Notes: generated from the letters alone by a model not told the origin. Shown: positions 8,311-17,262, counted from the stretch's first letter. The stretch is 64,000 nucleotides of DNA from Chitinophagaceae bacterium (GCA_016713965.1 JADJOC010000003.1:186001-250000); one strand, 5' to 3'. A program made the numbers and translations.

Positions 8311-9435
8311 ATGAAAAAAGCCGGAATTTTAGGTGGCGGGCAATTGGGCAGGATGTTGCTGCAAGCCGCCATTAATTACCCTGTAGAAACTTTTGTTTTA
8401 GAAAATGATCTTCATTGCCCTGCGGCACATTTATGCCACCATTTTGTAAAAGGCGATATTACCAGCTTTGAAGATGTCTATAATTTCGGAAAGGATTTGG
8501 ATGTATTGACTATCGAAATAGAAAATGTAAACCAAGAAGCTATTGAACTATTAGAAAAAGATGGCGTAAAAATTTATCCTAGTCCTGCTGCATTAAAAAT
8601 TATTAAAAATAAGATTTTACAAAAACAGTTTTATAAAGATAACCAGGTTCCCACATCACCATTTATTATTACACAAAATATTCAGGAGCTCGAACAGCAA
8701 ATAAATTTTTTGCCTGCAGTACATAAGGTTGGCACCGGTGGTTATGACGGACGTGGTGTGCAAGTTATACAGAACAAGGATGACATTGTTAAAGGGTTTG
8801 ACATCCCGGCAGTACTCGAAAAATCAGTAGATATAAAAAAAGAAATTGCTATAATCATAGCAGTTGATGATAAAGATAAAACTGCCATCTATCCTGCCGT
8901 TGATATGGTTTTTAATCAGCAGCTTAATACTTTAGATTACCAGATAAGCCCGGCAGAATTACCGGAAAAAATATTATGGAAAGCTGAAGCCATCGCTTTA
9001 AAAGTAGTAAAAGAATTAAAAAGCCCGGGTATTTTCGCAGTAGAATTATTTATTGATTTGGATGATAATGTATGGGTAAATGAAACTGCTCCCCGGGTAC
9101 ACAATAGCGGCCATCATACTATTGAAGGAAATTATTGCTCACAATTTGATATGCTGTGGAGGATAATGCTCGGTTATCCACTTGGAAACACAGCACCGAT
9201 TTTACCTGCCGCAATAGTAAATTTATTAGGTGCTAAGGGATATACAGGTATTGCCACATACCAGGGGTTGGAAGAAATTATGCAGGTTGAAAATATTTTT
9301 GTACATATTTATAGTAAAAAAGAAACTAAACCTGGCCGTAAAATGGGCCACATAACTATATTAAGTAAAGAAAAACAGGAATTAATTCACCAGGCTAATA
9401 AAATAAAACAAACCGTAAAAGTAATTGTAGAGTAA
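8311..9435 (+). CDS. purK: 5-(carboxyamino)imidazole ribonucleotide synthase
   Basis: PurK of 374 aa, an ATP-grasp ligase that carboxylates AIR to N5-CAIR in purine synthesis. The N-terminal dinucleotide-like loop G-I-L-G-G-G-Q-L-G-R-M is at residues 5-15. The ATP-grasp core shows V-G-T-G-G-Y-D-G-R-G and the Mg2+-binding segment V-N-E-T-A-P-R-V-H-N-S-G-H-H-T. Its partner purE, which uses the product, lies 6.6 kb downstream on the same strand beyond the efflux operon. The frame is uninterrupted. Confidence 0.93.
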   Translation: MKKAGILGGGQLGRMLLQAAINYPVETFVLENDLHCPAAHLCHHFVKGDITSFEDVYNFGKDLDVLTIEIENVNQEAIELLEKDGVKIYPSPAALKIIKNKILQKQFYKDNQVPTSPFIITQNIQELEQQINFLPAVHKVGTGGYDGRGVQVIQNKDDIVKGFDIPAVLEKSVDIKKEIAIIIAVDDKDKTAIYPAVDMVFNQQLNTLDYQISPAELPEKILWKAEAIALKVVKELKSPGIFAVELFIDLDDNVWVNETAPRVHNSGHHTIEGNYCSQFDMLWRIMLGYPLGNTAPILPAAIVNLLGAKGYTGIATYQGLEEIMQVENIFVHIYSKKETKPGRKMGHITILSKEKQELIHQANKIKQTVKVIVE

Positions 9436-9540
9436 TTATTTTTTAAATAGCCTGTTTCCGTTTACACTTTTTCACATTTTCTTTCGGCCTAATTATTGAA
9501 CTTAGCCTAATTTTACAAAAACAATGTTTAAACATAAAAA

Positions 9541-10641
9541 ATGACGAGATTTAACCCGGCACTAATTAAAATAAAATTTTTACTGCCAATCCTCATGTTT
9601 TTAGCTGTTTCCTGTAAATCAAAAAAAGATGAAAATAAAAACGGAAAACGTCCGCCTGCAGCTGTTGCAAAAGTAGACGGGTTTATTGTAGCACCACAAG
9701 CCGTGGCACAAAATATCGAAGTACCTGGCAGCCTTACACCTTTTGAAGAAGCAGACATACACCCGGAAATATCAGGAAAAGTTACCGGTATTTTTTTTAA
9801 TGAAGGTACTAATGTAGGTAAAGGCAGCCTGCTGGTAAAATTATATGATGCCGACTTACAGGCGCAAATAAAAAAGCTGCAGGTACAATTATCTATTGCT
9901 GGTAAAACAGAACAGCGACAGTCGGAATTACTGGCAATAAGTGGCATCAGCCAGCAAGATTATGACCTTAGTCTGCTTTCCGTAAATAATATCAGGGCAG
10001 ATATTAATATTTTAAGAACAAGCATTGCTAAAACTGAAATAAGAGCCCCATTCAGTGGCAGGTTAGGCCTGCGTAATATCAGTACAGGCGCATACATAAC
10101 ACCACAAACTATTATTACCACTTTACGGCAGACTAACCGGCTGAAGTTAGATTTTACAGTGCCCGAAAAATATGGCACAAGAATGCAGAACGGAGCGCTG
10201 GTTTATTTTAGCATTGATGGTAGCAATAAAAGTTATTTAGCAAAGGTTATTGCCAATGAAAATGACATCAGCCAGGAAACACGCAGCCTTAGGGTAAAAG
10301 CTGTTGTGGATAAAGCAGATGAACAATTACTGGCAGGCGCTTTTGCCCGGGTAAAAATAATGCTGGACAAAAATGAAACGGCATTAATGATACCTTCCCA
10401 GGCTGTTATTCCACAAGCAAGAAATAAAAAGGTAATGGTGTACAGGAATGGACTTGCCTCCATGGAAACCATTACAACCGGTATAAGGGATTCACTGATG
10501 GTGGAAGTTACGAGTGGCTTAAAAGTCGGTGACACTATTCTAACCACAGGATTATTAACCACCAAACCTGGCAGTAAAGTACAGATTAACAAAACATCAC
10601 CCCAACCTTCTCCTTCAGGAGAAGGAGCTAAAAGCGAGTAG
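9541..10641 (+). CDS. RND efflux periplasmic adaptor lipoprotein
   Basis: A 366-aa membrane-fusion protein of the AcrA/MexA type, linking an inner-membrane RND pump to a TolC channel. A lipobox (L-A-V-S-C, Cys25) predicts a lipid anchor. The biotinyl-lipoyl-like hairpin starts around V-P-G-S-L-T-P-F-E-E-A-D-I-H-P-E-I-S-G-K-V. A short coiled-coil region and beta-barrel (R-A-P-F-S-G-R-L-G) follow. The last 15 or so residues (from T-S-P-Q-P-S-P-S-G-E-G) are encoded by a palindromic repeat, not by family-like sequence, so the natural C-terminus was probably overwritten by the insertion that brought in the DUF559 gene. First gene of the efflux operon. Confidence 0.88.
   Translation: MTRFNPALIKIKFLLPILMFLAVSCKSKKDENKNGKRPPAAVAKVDGFIVAPQAVAQNIEVPGSLTPFEEADIHPEISGKVTGIFFNEGTNVGKGSLLVKLYDADLQAQIKKLQVQLSIAGKTEQRQSELLAISGISQQDYDLSLLSVNNIRADINILRTSIAKTEIRAPFSGRLGLRNISTGAYITPQTIITTLRQTNRLKLDFTVPEKYGTRMQNGALVYFSIDGSNKSYLAKVIANENDISQETRSLRVKAVVDKADEQLLAGAFARVKIMLDKNETALMIPSQAVIPQARNKKVMVYRNGLASMETITTGIRDSLMVEVTSGLKVGDTILTTGLLTTKPGSKVQINKTSPQPSPSGEGAKSE
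10598..10630. repeat. Palindromic repeat D, left copy
   Basis: CACCCCAACC followed by the hairpin CTTCTCC-TTCA-GGAGAAG. It lies inside the adaptor reading frame. A related copy in reverse orientation ends the DUF559 gene at 11063-11093. Confidence 0.7.
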
Positions 10642-10677
10642 AATAAGTAATAGCGATTTGCATATTAATTATGAAAG

Positions 10678-11097
10678 ATGGAAAAATATCAATTACCGGC
10701 TGTAAATAATGTAATGATATATAAAAATGCAAAGGTTAACCGTAAATCATTAACTGAAGCAGAAAATACTTTGTGGAATATCTTAAGAAATCGTGGTTTT
10801 ATGGAATTAAAATTCAGAAGACAGCATCCGGTTATGAGTTATATAGCAGACTTCTACTGTCATGAATTGAAATTAATTATTGAAGTAGATGGAGAGTATC
10901 ACTTTACACCTGAACAGAAAATAAAAGATAAAATAAGAACTCAGGAATTAAGTGCCCAGAGTTTTCATGCAGTAAGATTTTCAAATAATGAAATTCTTTT
11001 CAATCTTGAGAACTCGATGATTGAATTAACATTATTAATTAACAGATTAAAAAGCTTCTATTCCTCTCCAGGAGGGGAGGGCAGGGTGAGGTTATGA
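10678..11097 (+). CDS. DUF559 (Vsr-fold) endonuclease-like protein
   Basis: A 139-aa DUF559 protein, related to the very-short-patch-repair endonuclease fold. Seen in order: an N-terminal segment up to L-T-E-A-E-N-T-L-W-N-I-L-R-N-R, F-R-R-Q-H-P-V, Y-I-A-D-F-Y-C-H, I-E-V-D-G-E-Y-H, and V-R-F-S-N-N-E-I-L near the end. The D-F-Y and E-V-D-G residues are the likely metal-binding acids. Substrate and role are unknown. The gene interrupts an efflux operon: its stop overlaps the permease ATG (ATGA), and palindromic repeat copies in opposite orientation lie upstream and over its 3' end. Its final residues (S-S-P-G-G-E-G-R-V-R-L) come from the repeat. It looks like cargo inserted without breaking translational coupling. 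Confidence 0.75.
   Translation: MEKYQLPAVNNVMIYKNAKVNRKSLTEAENTLWNILRNRGFMELKFRRQHPVMSYIADFYCHELKLIIEVDGEYHFTPEQKIKDKIRTQELSAQSFHAVRFSNNEILFNLENSMIELTLLINRLKSFYSSPGGEGRVRL
11063..11093. repeat. Palindromic repeat D, right copy (inverted)
   Basis: CCTCTCC-AG-GAGGGGAGG followed by GCAGGGTGAGG. The reverse complement begins CCTCACCCTGCCC and matches the layout of the left copy (CACCCCAACC then hairpin). It ends exactly at the permease start codon. Confidence 0.7.
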
Positions 11098-14000
11098 ATA
11101 TATCTGAATTAAGTTTACGCCGGCCGGTCTTAGCCATTGTACTAAATATTGTTATCATACTTTTTGGTGTGATAGGCTTTAACTTTTTGGGCGTACGTGA
11201 CTATCCTGCAATCGATCCCCCGAATATTACTGTACGCACAACTTATCCCGGGGCCAATGCTGATATTATAGAATCACAAATAACTGAACCACTGGAAAAA
11301 GCCATTAATGGTATTGCCGGTGTAAAAAATATTACAAGCAGCAGCAACCAGGGCAGCAGCAGCATCAACGTAGAATTTGAATTGGGCAGCGAGCTGGAAA
11401 CTGCCGCAAATGATGTACGGGACAAAGTCTCACAAGCCATACGCTCCTTACCTGCTGATTTGGATGCACCTCCTGTAGTTACTAAAGCCGATGCCACATC
11501 TGATCCTATTTTGGCTATGACGGTTCAAAGCAATACCAGGAACCAGCTGGAAATAACAGAGTATGCCAATAATAATTTGCTGGAAAGACTGCAAACTATT
11601 GCCGGTGTAAGCGCCATAAATATCTGGGGCGAAAAAAGATATGCCATGCGTATATGGCTTAAGCCTGACCAATTGAGCGCCTATGGATTAACTGCCACAG
11701 ATGTGGAGCAGGCTTTACAAACGCAAAATGTAGAATTGCCTTCTGGAAAAATATCCGGAGAAAGCACTGAATTATCCGTACGCACTTTTGGAAAAATAAA
11801 TACTGAAGAAGAGTTTAACAATATCATTATAAAGAATATTAATGGTAGTGATATAAAACTTTCGCAGGTTGCCGATGCAGTTTTGGGGCCCGAAAATGAG
11901 GAAAGTATTTTAAAAGAAAGTGGCGTGCCAATGATTGCCCTGGCTGTTGTCCCACAACCGGGCTCCAACTATGTTGCCATATCTGATGAATTTTACAAAC
12001 GCTTTGAACAAATAAAAAAAGAAGTACCTGAAGATATAACACTGAATATTGCACTTGACCAGACGAAATTTATTAAAAAATCAATTTCAGAAGTAAAAGA
12101 AACATTGATCATTGCATTCGTTTTGGTGGTAATCATTATTTATTTGTTTTTTAGAGACTGGTTGATTGCCCTCCGGCCTTTAATTGATATTCCTGTTTCA
12201 TTAATCGGTGCATTTTTTATCATGTACTTATGTGGTTTTACTATCAATGTATTATCATTACTGGCCATTGTATTAGCGACTGGTTTAGTAGTAGATGATG
12301 GTATTGTAGTAACAGAAAATATTTATAAAAAAATAGAAGAAGGCATGCCCAAATGGCAGGCAGCAAAAGAGGGCTCAAAGGAAATTTATTTTGCTGTGAT
12401 AGCTACCTCCATAACATTGGCAATAGTATTTTTGCCGATTATATTTTTAGAAGGTTTTGTAGGCCGCTTATTCCGGGAATTTGGGATTGTAGTAGCCGGG
12501 GCCGTTTTAATTTCTGCATTTGTATCACTAACGCTTACGCCTGTACTAAGTGTAAAGCTTTCAAAAAAAGTTCATAAGACATCCTGGTTTTATAATAAAA
12601 CCGAACCTTTTTTCCGTGGCATGGAAAATGGTTATCGCCGGTCTCTCCGGGCTTTTATGAAAATAAGGTGGCTGGCATGGGTATTAGTGGCTGTATGTGT
12701 TGGAATTATTTATTTAATTGGCAAGAATATGCCATCAGAATTAGCGCCAATGGAAGACCGAAGCCAGTTCCGTTTATCTATTACTGCTCCTGAGGGAACT
12801 TCTTTTGATTACATGGATAAGTATGTAGATAAAATTTCGCAGTTTGTAATGGACTCTGTGCCTGAAGCAACAGTATTGATAAGCATTACAGCTCCAGGGT
12901 TTTCCGGTGGCTCTGTCAACTCTGGCATGGTAAGGGCTGTATTGGTAGAGCCAAAAGACCGCAGCCGGTCGCAACAGGATATTGTAAATATGCTCAATAA
13001 AAGTTTATCAAAATTTACCGAAGGAAGAATATTTGCCATACAAGAGCAAACCATTTCTGTAAGCAGGCGGGGCGGCCAACCCGTACAGTTTGTTATACAA
13101 AATGTAAATTTCGACAAGATTAAAGAAGTGCTCCCCAAATTTTTAGATGAGGCTAATAAAAACCCGGCTCTGCAAGGTGTAGATGCCGATCTTAAATTTA
13201 ATAAGCCAGAATTGCGTATTTTAATTGACAGGTTAAGGGCAAGTGATTTAGGCGTGAGCATACAGGATATTTCTGAAGCATTGCAATTAGCGCTGAGCAA
13301 CCGCCGCCTTGGCTATTTTGACAGGGAAGGCAGACAATACCAGGTGCTGGGCCAGGTAGCCAGGAATGACCGGGATGATCCTGCTGATCTCAAAACTATT
13401 TTTGTAAGAAATTCCAGGGGCCAAACTATTTCATTAGATAACCTGGTAACTATGGAAGAGGAGAGCACGCCTCCTACTATCTATCATTTTAACAGGTATA
13501 AATCTGCTACAATTTCTGCAGGATTAGCACCAGGAAAAACTGTTGGTGACGGCATAGCTGCCATGCAGCAGATCAGCAATGAACTGCTTGATGAAAGTTT
13601 TTCCACATCCCTCACCGGGTCTTCAAGAGATTATGCTGAAAGCGGCGGCAATACAACCTTTGCATTCATCCTGGCATTAGCACTTATTTATTTAATCCTG
13701 GCCGCACAATTTGAGAGCTTTATAGATCCTTTTATTATAATGGTTACGGTGCCGCTAGCGCTGGCAGGAGCATTACTAACCTTATGGATATTCGGGCAAA
13801 CATTAAATATTTTTTCGCAGATAGGTATGATTATGCTTATCGGTCTTGTTACAAAAAACGGTATTTTGATTGTTGAATTTGCGAATAAAAAACAATTGGA
13901 CGGCATTACAAAAACCCTGGCAGTTACCGATGCATCTGTAAGCCGTTTACGTCCTATACTTATGACAAGCCTTGCCATGAGCCTCGGTGCTTTACCTCTG

Positions 14001-14153
14001 GCATTATCGTTAGGAGATGCCTCTACCAGCCGCATCCCTTTAGGATTGGTTATTGTTGGTGGCATCATGTTTTCATTGCTATTAACTTTATATGTGATAC
14101 CGGCAATGTATTCTTTCCTATCATCAAAAAAGAAAGTGAATGAAGAAATTTAG
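11094..14153 (+). CDS. RND multidrug efflux permease, AcrB/MexB family
   Basis: A full-length 1019-aa inner-membrane proton antiporter. TM1 lies at about 10-30, a large periplasmic domain follows, and the TM2-TM6 block runs from about 340 to 480. TM4 contains the proton-relay acids in V-V-D-D-G-I-V-V-T-E-N. A second periplasmic domain and the C-terminal TM block end in S-L-L-L-T-L-Y-V-I-P. The porter regions carry the expected Y-P-G-A repeat and G-S-S-R-D-Y-A-E-S-G. Substrates cannot be predicted. Its ATG overlaps the stop of the inserted DUF559 gene, and its 3' end overlaps tolC by 14 bases, so it is translated as part of the operon. Confidence 0.93.
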   Translation: MNISELSLRRPVLAIVLNIVIILFGVIGFNFLGVRDYPAIDPPNITVRTTYPGANADIIESQITEPLEKAINGIAGVKNITSSSNQGSSSINVEFELGSELETAANDVRDKVSQAIRSLPADLDAPPVVTKADATSDPILAMTVQSNTRNQLEITEYANNNLLERLQTIAGVSAINIWGEKRYAMRIWLKPDQLSAYGLTATDVEQALQTQNVELPSGKISGESTELSVRTFGKINTEEEFNNIIIKNINGSDIKLSQVADAVLGPENEESILKESGVPMIALAVVPQPGSNYVAISDEFYKRFEQIKKEVPEDITLNIALDQTKFIKKSISEVKETLIIAFVLVVIIIYLFFRDWLIALRPLIDIPVSLIGAFFIMYLCGFTINVLSLLAIVLATGLVVDDGIVVTENIYKKIEEGMPKWQAAKEGSKEIYFAVIATSITLAIVFLPIIFLEGFVGRLFREFGIVVAGAVLISAFVSLTLTPVLSVKLSKKVHKTSWFYNKTEPFFRGMENGYRRSLRAFMKIRWLAWVLVAVCVGIIYLIGKNMPSELAPMEDRSQFRLSITAPEGTSFDYMDKYVDKISQFVMDSVPEATVLISITAPGFSGGSVNSGMVRAVLVEPKDRSRSQQDIVNMLNKSLSKFTEGRIFAIQEQTISVSRRGGQPVQFVIQNVNFDKIKEVLPKFLDEANKNPALQGVDADLKFNKPELRILIDRLRASDLGVSIQDISEALQLALSNRRLGYFDREGRQYQVLGQVARNDRDDPADLKTIFVRNSRGQTISLDNLVTMEEESTPPTIYHFNRYKSATISAGLAPGKTVGDGIAAMQQISNELLDESFSTSLTGSSRDYAESGGNTTFAFILALALIYLILAAQFESFIDPFIIMVTVPLALAGALLTLWIFGQTLNIFSQIGMIMLIGLVTKNGILIVEFANKKQLDGITKTLAVTDASVSRLRPILMTSLAMSLGALPLALSLGDASTSRIPLGLVIVGGIMFSLLLTLYVIPAMYSFLSSKKKVNEEI

Positions 14154-15441
14154 TTTAATAATTGGTTTGATTTTTCCGTCATTATTATTTGCACAAGCAC
14201 AGCAGCTTTCATTAAAAGATGCCATACAAACTGCCGTGCAAAATAACTATGATGTTGTTATTACAAAAAACCAGGCAGAAATTGCAGCAATTAATAACAA
14301 TTGGGGAACAGCAGGAGCTTTGCCAGTTGTAAGTGCTACGGCTAATAAAATATTGGGCTCAAATAACCTGCAGCAGGATTTATCCAACGGTACTACTATA
14401 AAAAAAAATGGTGCAAGTGTAAATAATTTAAATGCCGGCCTTGCTGCCAGCTGGACTTTTTTTGACGGTCTGAGAATGTTTGCTACTAAAAAAAGATTAG
14501 AAGAATTGGAAAAAATAGGCCAGCTGAATTTCACTAAAATGGTTAATGAAACCACTTACGATGTTATTGTCGCTTACTTTAATATTGTACGGTTACAACA
14601 ACAGGCAAGGGCAACCAAAGAAGTGATCGGATTATACGAGGAAAGATTTAAAGTAGCAGATGCCCGCTTTAGAATAGGTACAGCTGCTAAACCAGATATG
14701 CTTCAGGCACAGGTTGATCTTAACGAACAACGATCCAATTTATTAACTATAGAAAATTCAATCAGCATTGCAAAAACAGATTTGAACACTTTTTTGGCAA
14801 GGGATCCCGCCACACCTTTTAATACTACTGATTCATTCACCCTAACTACCCCCGTTAATATTTTATCGCTTCAACAAAAAATAGATTTGCAAAACCCGGA
14901 TGTACTGGTGGCACAAAGCAACCTGTTTGTTTTAATGCAAAGGAAAAGAGAGATTAATGCTGACCGCCTGCCTACTGCTACATTAAATGGCTTTTATAAT
15001 TTTGTAAGAAACAGGAATAGTGCAGGTTTTACTTTGCTTAATCAAACTTCTGGCCCTTCCGGTTCTATCGGTATTACCGTTCCTATTTTTAATGGCGGCA
15101 TTATAAAAAGACAATTGGAAGTTATTAATATTGAGATAAAGAACCAGGATATTATCACCAACAAATTAAAAAATCAATTGCAAAGCAACCTGGCCAAAGC
15201 ATATTTAAATTATAGCAATGGTTTAAAATTGGTTGAATTTGAACAAAAAAATATGGAACTGGTTAAAGAAAATAATTTTATCAACCTGGAGCGTTTTAAA
15301 AAATTATCGATTACTTCCGTAGAATTAAGACAAGGACAAATAAATTATACTGATGCCCAAACCAGGTTGATCAATGCACAATACCAGGCTAAGATTGCAG
15401 AAGCGGAGATGTTGTTGTTGGTTGGGGAGATAAGTTTGTAA
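14140..15441 (+). CDS. TolC-family outer membrane efflux channel
   Basis: A 433-aa outer membrane factor. The signal peptide ends near L-L-F-A-Q-A-Q. The two repeated OEP domains have long amphipathic coiled helices; the first begins L-S-L-K-D-A-I-Q-T-A-V-Q-N-N-Y-D and the second includes Q-L-Q-S-N-L-A-K-A-Y-L-N-Y. It forms the trimeric exit duct for the adaptor-permease pair upstream. The start overlaps the permease 3' end. Directly after its stop begins a 133-base heptamer array. Confidence 0.9.
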   Translation: MKKFSLIIGLIFPSLLFAQAQQLSLKDAIQTAVQNNYDVVITKNQAEIAAINNNWGTAGALPVVSATANKILGSNNLQQDLSNGTTIKKNGASVNNLNAGLAASWTFFDGLRMFATKKRLEELEKIGQLNFTKMVNETTYDVIVAYFNIVRLQQQARATKEVIGLYEERFKVADARFRIGTAAKPDMLQAQVDLNEQRSNLLTIENSISIAKTDLNTFLARDPATPFNTTDSFTLTTPVNILSLQQKIDLQNPDVLVAQSNLFVLMQRKREINADRLPTATLNGFYNFVRNRNSAGFTLLNQTSGPSGSIGITVPIFNGGIIKRQLEVINIEIKNQDIITNKLKNQLQSNLAKAYLNYSNGLKLVEFEQKNMELVKENNFINLERFKKLSITSVELRQGQINYTDAQTRLINAQYQAKIAEAEMLLLVGEISL

Positions 15442-15446
15442 ATGTT

Positions 15447-15579
15447 GGAGGTTTGGAGTTTGGAGTTTGGAGTTTGGAGTTTGGAGTTTGGAGTTTGGAG
15501 TTTGGAGTTTGAGGTTGAAGGTTTGGAGGTTGGAGGTTGGAGGTTTGGGGTTGGAGGTTTGGGGTTTGAGGTTTGGGGT
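15447..15579. repeat. Heptamer tandem array, left of the four-helix-bundle gene (19 units)
   Basis: Nineteen consecutive seven-base units, G/T-rich on the + strand. Eight perfect TGGAGTT copies run from 15454 to 15509; variants such as TGGAGGT, TTGGGGT and TTGAGGT follow. The array begins five bases after the tolC stop. An A/C-rich array of the complementary type lies on the far side of the next gene. Confidence 0.9.
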
Positions 15580-15610
15580 TTTTAGTTATTTTTGTGACAA
15601 ACACTAACCT

Positions 15611-16009
15611 ATGGCTACCATTCACCAATTTGAAGATTTAGAAGTTTGGCAAATGGCAAGAGAATTAAGTAGAGAAATTTATCCGCTGACTTTCTTTGAA
15701 CCTATAAAAAGTGATTATAGATTAAAAGATCAAATACGTGGCAGTATAGGCTCTATAATGGATAATATTGCTGAAGGGTTTGGAAGAGGTAGCCAATATG
15801 AATTTATTAATTCCTTAAGTTACTCGAAGGGTGAAACAGAAGAACTAAAATCTCAATTATACAGATGCCTCGATAATAACTATATTAGTAAAGAATTATT
15901 TGATAGTTTGTATTTAAAAGCTAATTTGTTAGCTAAAAAGATTGGAGCATTTATTGCTTATCTTAACGCTGTTAAAATAAGAGGGCAAAAATTTAAGAAT
16001 AGAGTATAA
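15611..16009 (+). CDS. Four-helix-bundle protein (23S rRNA intervening-sequence protein family)
   Basis: A 132-aa helical protein of the S23/IVP family. Typical landmarks are F-E-D-L-E-V-W-Q-M-A-R-E-L near the start, Y-R-L-K-D-Q-I-R-G-S-I-G-S-I-M-D-N-I-A-E-G-F-G-R-G in the middle, and S-Y-S-K-G-E-T-E-E-L-K-S-Q-L. The family was first noticed as an ORF inside intervening sequences of 23S rRNA genes; its biochemical role is unknown. Here it is held between two heptamer arrays of opposite strand bias. The right array begins at the base after the stop codon. It sits between tolC and purE, and I infer it was inserted there. Confidence 0.85.
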   Translation: MATIHQFEDLEVWQMARELSREIYPLTFFEPIKSDYRLKDQIRGSIGSIMDNIAEGFGRGSQYEFINSLSYSKGETEELKSQLYRCLDNNYISKELFDSLYLKANLLAKKIGAFIAYLNAVKIRGQKFKNRV

Positions 16010-16065
16010 TCCAAACTCCAAACAATAAACCCCTAACAATAAACCCCAAACCTCAAACTATAAAT
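16010..16065. repeat. Heptamer tandem array, right of the four-helix-bundle gene (8 units)
   Basis: Eight seven-base units on the + strand: TCCAAAC twice, AATAAAC, CCCTAAC, AATAAAC, CCCAAAC, CTCAAAC and TATAAAT. They run from the stop codon to two bases before the purE start. The unit is the complement type of the TTGGAGT array at 15447-15579, so the pair forms inverted flanks. Confidence 0.85.
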
Positions 16066-16067
16066 AC

Positions 16068-16577
16068 ATGCCACTAGTATCAATCATCATGGGCAGCGAA
16101 AGCGACCTCGAAATAATGAAAGGTGCTGCAGAAATGCTCCGCCAATTTGAAGTAGAACCGGAACTTACCATTGTATCTGCACACCGCACTCCTGAACGAT
16201 TAAGGGAATATGCTACCAAAGCAAAAGAAAGAGGAATAAAAGTTATTATAGCCGGTGCCGGCGGTGCTGCACATTTGCCCGGAATGGTAGCTGCACAAAC
16301 CATTCTGCCTGTAATTGGTGTACCTGTTAAGTCTTCCAATTCTATCGATGGGTGGGATTCTGTGTTATCAATTTTGCAAATGCCTTATGGTGTTCCCGTT
16401 GCAACAGTTGCCTTAAATGGCGCTAAAAATGCAGGTATTTTAGCTGCCCAAATCTTAGCCTTGCATGATACATCCATAGCTGCAAAACTAGAAGCTTACA
16501 AAGAATACCAGGATGATATTGTAATGGAAAGTGTAAAAAATGTAAAAAGCTTAGGTTATAGAAACGAATTTGATTAA
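16068..16577 (+). CDS. purE: N5-carboxyaminoimidazole ribonucleotide mutase
   Basis: Class I PurE of 169 aa, converting N5-CAIR to CAIR in purine synthesis. The phosphate-binding S-I-I-M-G-S-E-S-D-L-E is at the N-terminus, the catalytic histidine lies in V-S-A-H-R-T-P-E-R, and the G-A-G-G-A-A-H-L-P-G-M-V-A loop follows. Its partner purK is at 8311-9435. The heptamer array leaves only two bases before the ATG, so the leader comes from repeat DNA. A hairpin overlaps its stop codon. Confidence 0.93.
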   Translation: MPLVSIIMGSESDLEIMKGAAEMLRQFEVEPELTIVSAHRTPERLREYATKAKERGIKVIIAGAGGAAHLPGMVAAQTILPVIGVPVKSSNSIDGWDSVLSILQMPYGVPVATVALNGAKNAGILAAQILALHDTSIAAKLEAYKEYQDDIVMESVKNVKSLGYRNEFD

Positions 16578-16609
16578 TGTCTCACGGTCTCCGTCTGACA
16601 TTAATCAAA
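16569..16609 (+). terminator. Hairpin overlapping the purE stop codon
   Basis: TTTGATTAATGTC (16569-16581) pairs perfectly with GACATTAATCAAA (16597-16609), with an inner ACGG/CCGT pair around a three-base loop. The purE stop TAA (16575-16577) is inside the left arm. There is no strong T tract after it, so termination is inferred from position. Confidence 0.6.
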
Positions 16610-17225
16610 CGGACATCCAGAATAATATTTTTAGTAAATCAGCTCACAATAAATTCAATACAATTTGGGGCTGTAAACAATTGTACAATATTCAGCAGCA
16701 GTTCCGGCTTTCCGTTACAACCTGCGCTACGCTTTGGTTTTCACTTCAATCCGGCAGCCCGTGAAGCTTCAGAATATATATTCAACAATAAATAATATTT
16801 GATTTTATTATGCTAACAATCGGCCATAATAACATCAAAACTACCTTGAAATACCTGAATGTAACCCATAAAGATTTGATGAATATTATGAGCCCATTAT
16901 AAGATATTACGGGATTATTGCAAAACCCATAAGTTAGCTTTATGAAATAAAATTTTTTATAATTTGTATTGCGCATTTTTAGTGTAAAAAATTTGCAATC
17001 AGTGTTTTACAAAAATATTGCCGAATTATATAATTTTTAAAAGCTTCGTATATTTGAGAGTTATGCCTCATTGTAAAAGACCGTGCAAACCGACAGACAT
17101 CGACAAAAAAGCCAGCCGCACATTTTAGCACATTTGGTTTTGCCCGACACACAAGCCGACCCTTCGCAAAACCAAAAGAGCTAAAATTTTCCAACCGCAC
17201 GGACTGACATTCCGAAAATAAGTAT
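16610..17225. other. Gene-poor left edge of the defence island, with repeat C
   Basis: I see no credible gene here. 16701-16766 holds repeat C (GTTCCGGCTTTCCG to CCGGCAGCCCGTGAAG), related to 59869-59952. From about 17085 to 17215 the + strand becomes A/C-rich with phrases such as AAGCCGACCCTTCGCA (17153-17168), which recurs exactly at 23533-23548 after the type III cassette. The sudden change in strand composition suggests an acquired segment starts here. Confidence 0.5.
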
Positions 17226-17251
17226 TACATTTGACCAGTTTTGTCAAAACA
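17226..17251 (+). promoter_or_regulatory. Candidate promoter and operator of the XRE regulator
   Basis: TACATTTG at 17226-17233 fits the -7 consensus TAnnTTTG. Just downstream is an inverted repeat, TTTGAC (17230-17235) and GTCAAA (17243-17248), overlapping TTTGTCAAAACA (17240-17251). The same 12-mer occurs in reverse orientation at 26745-26756 above the cytosine methylase. A repressor bound here would block the start region. Confidence 0.4.
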
Positions 17252-17262
17252 CATATTGTCTT

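Noticed and set aside
11243..14068. Several antisense frames over the RND permease
   Set aside because: They mirror a strong coding sequence in other frames; none has a recognisable domain.
15447..16065. Possible CRISPR array
   Set aside because: The repeat unit is seven bases with no spacers, and no cas genes are nearby.
16577..16795. Short frames after purE
   Set aside because: They run through the stop-overlapping hairpin and repeat C and show no family-like sequence.
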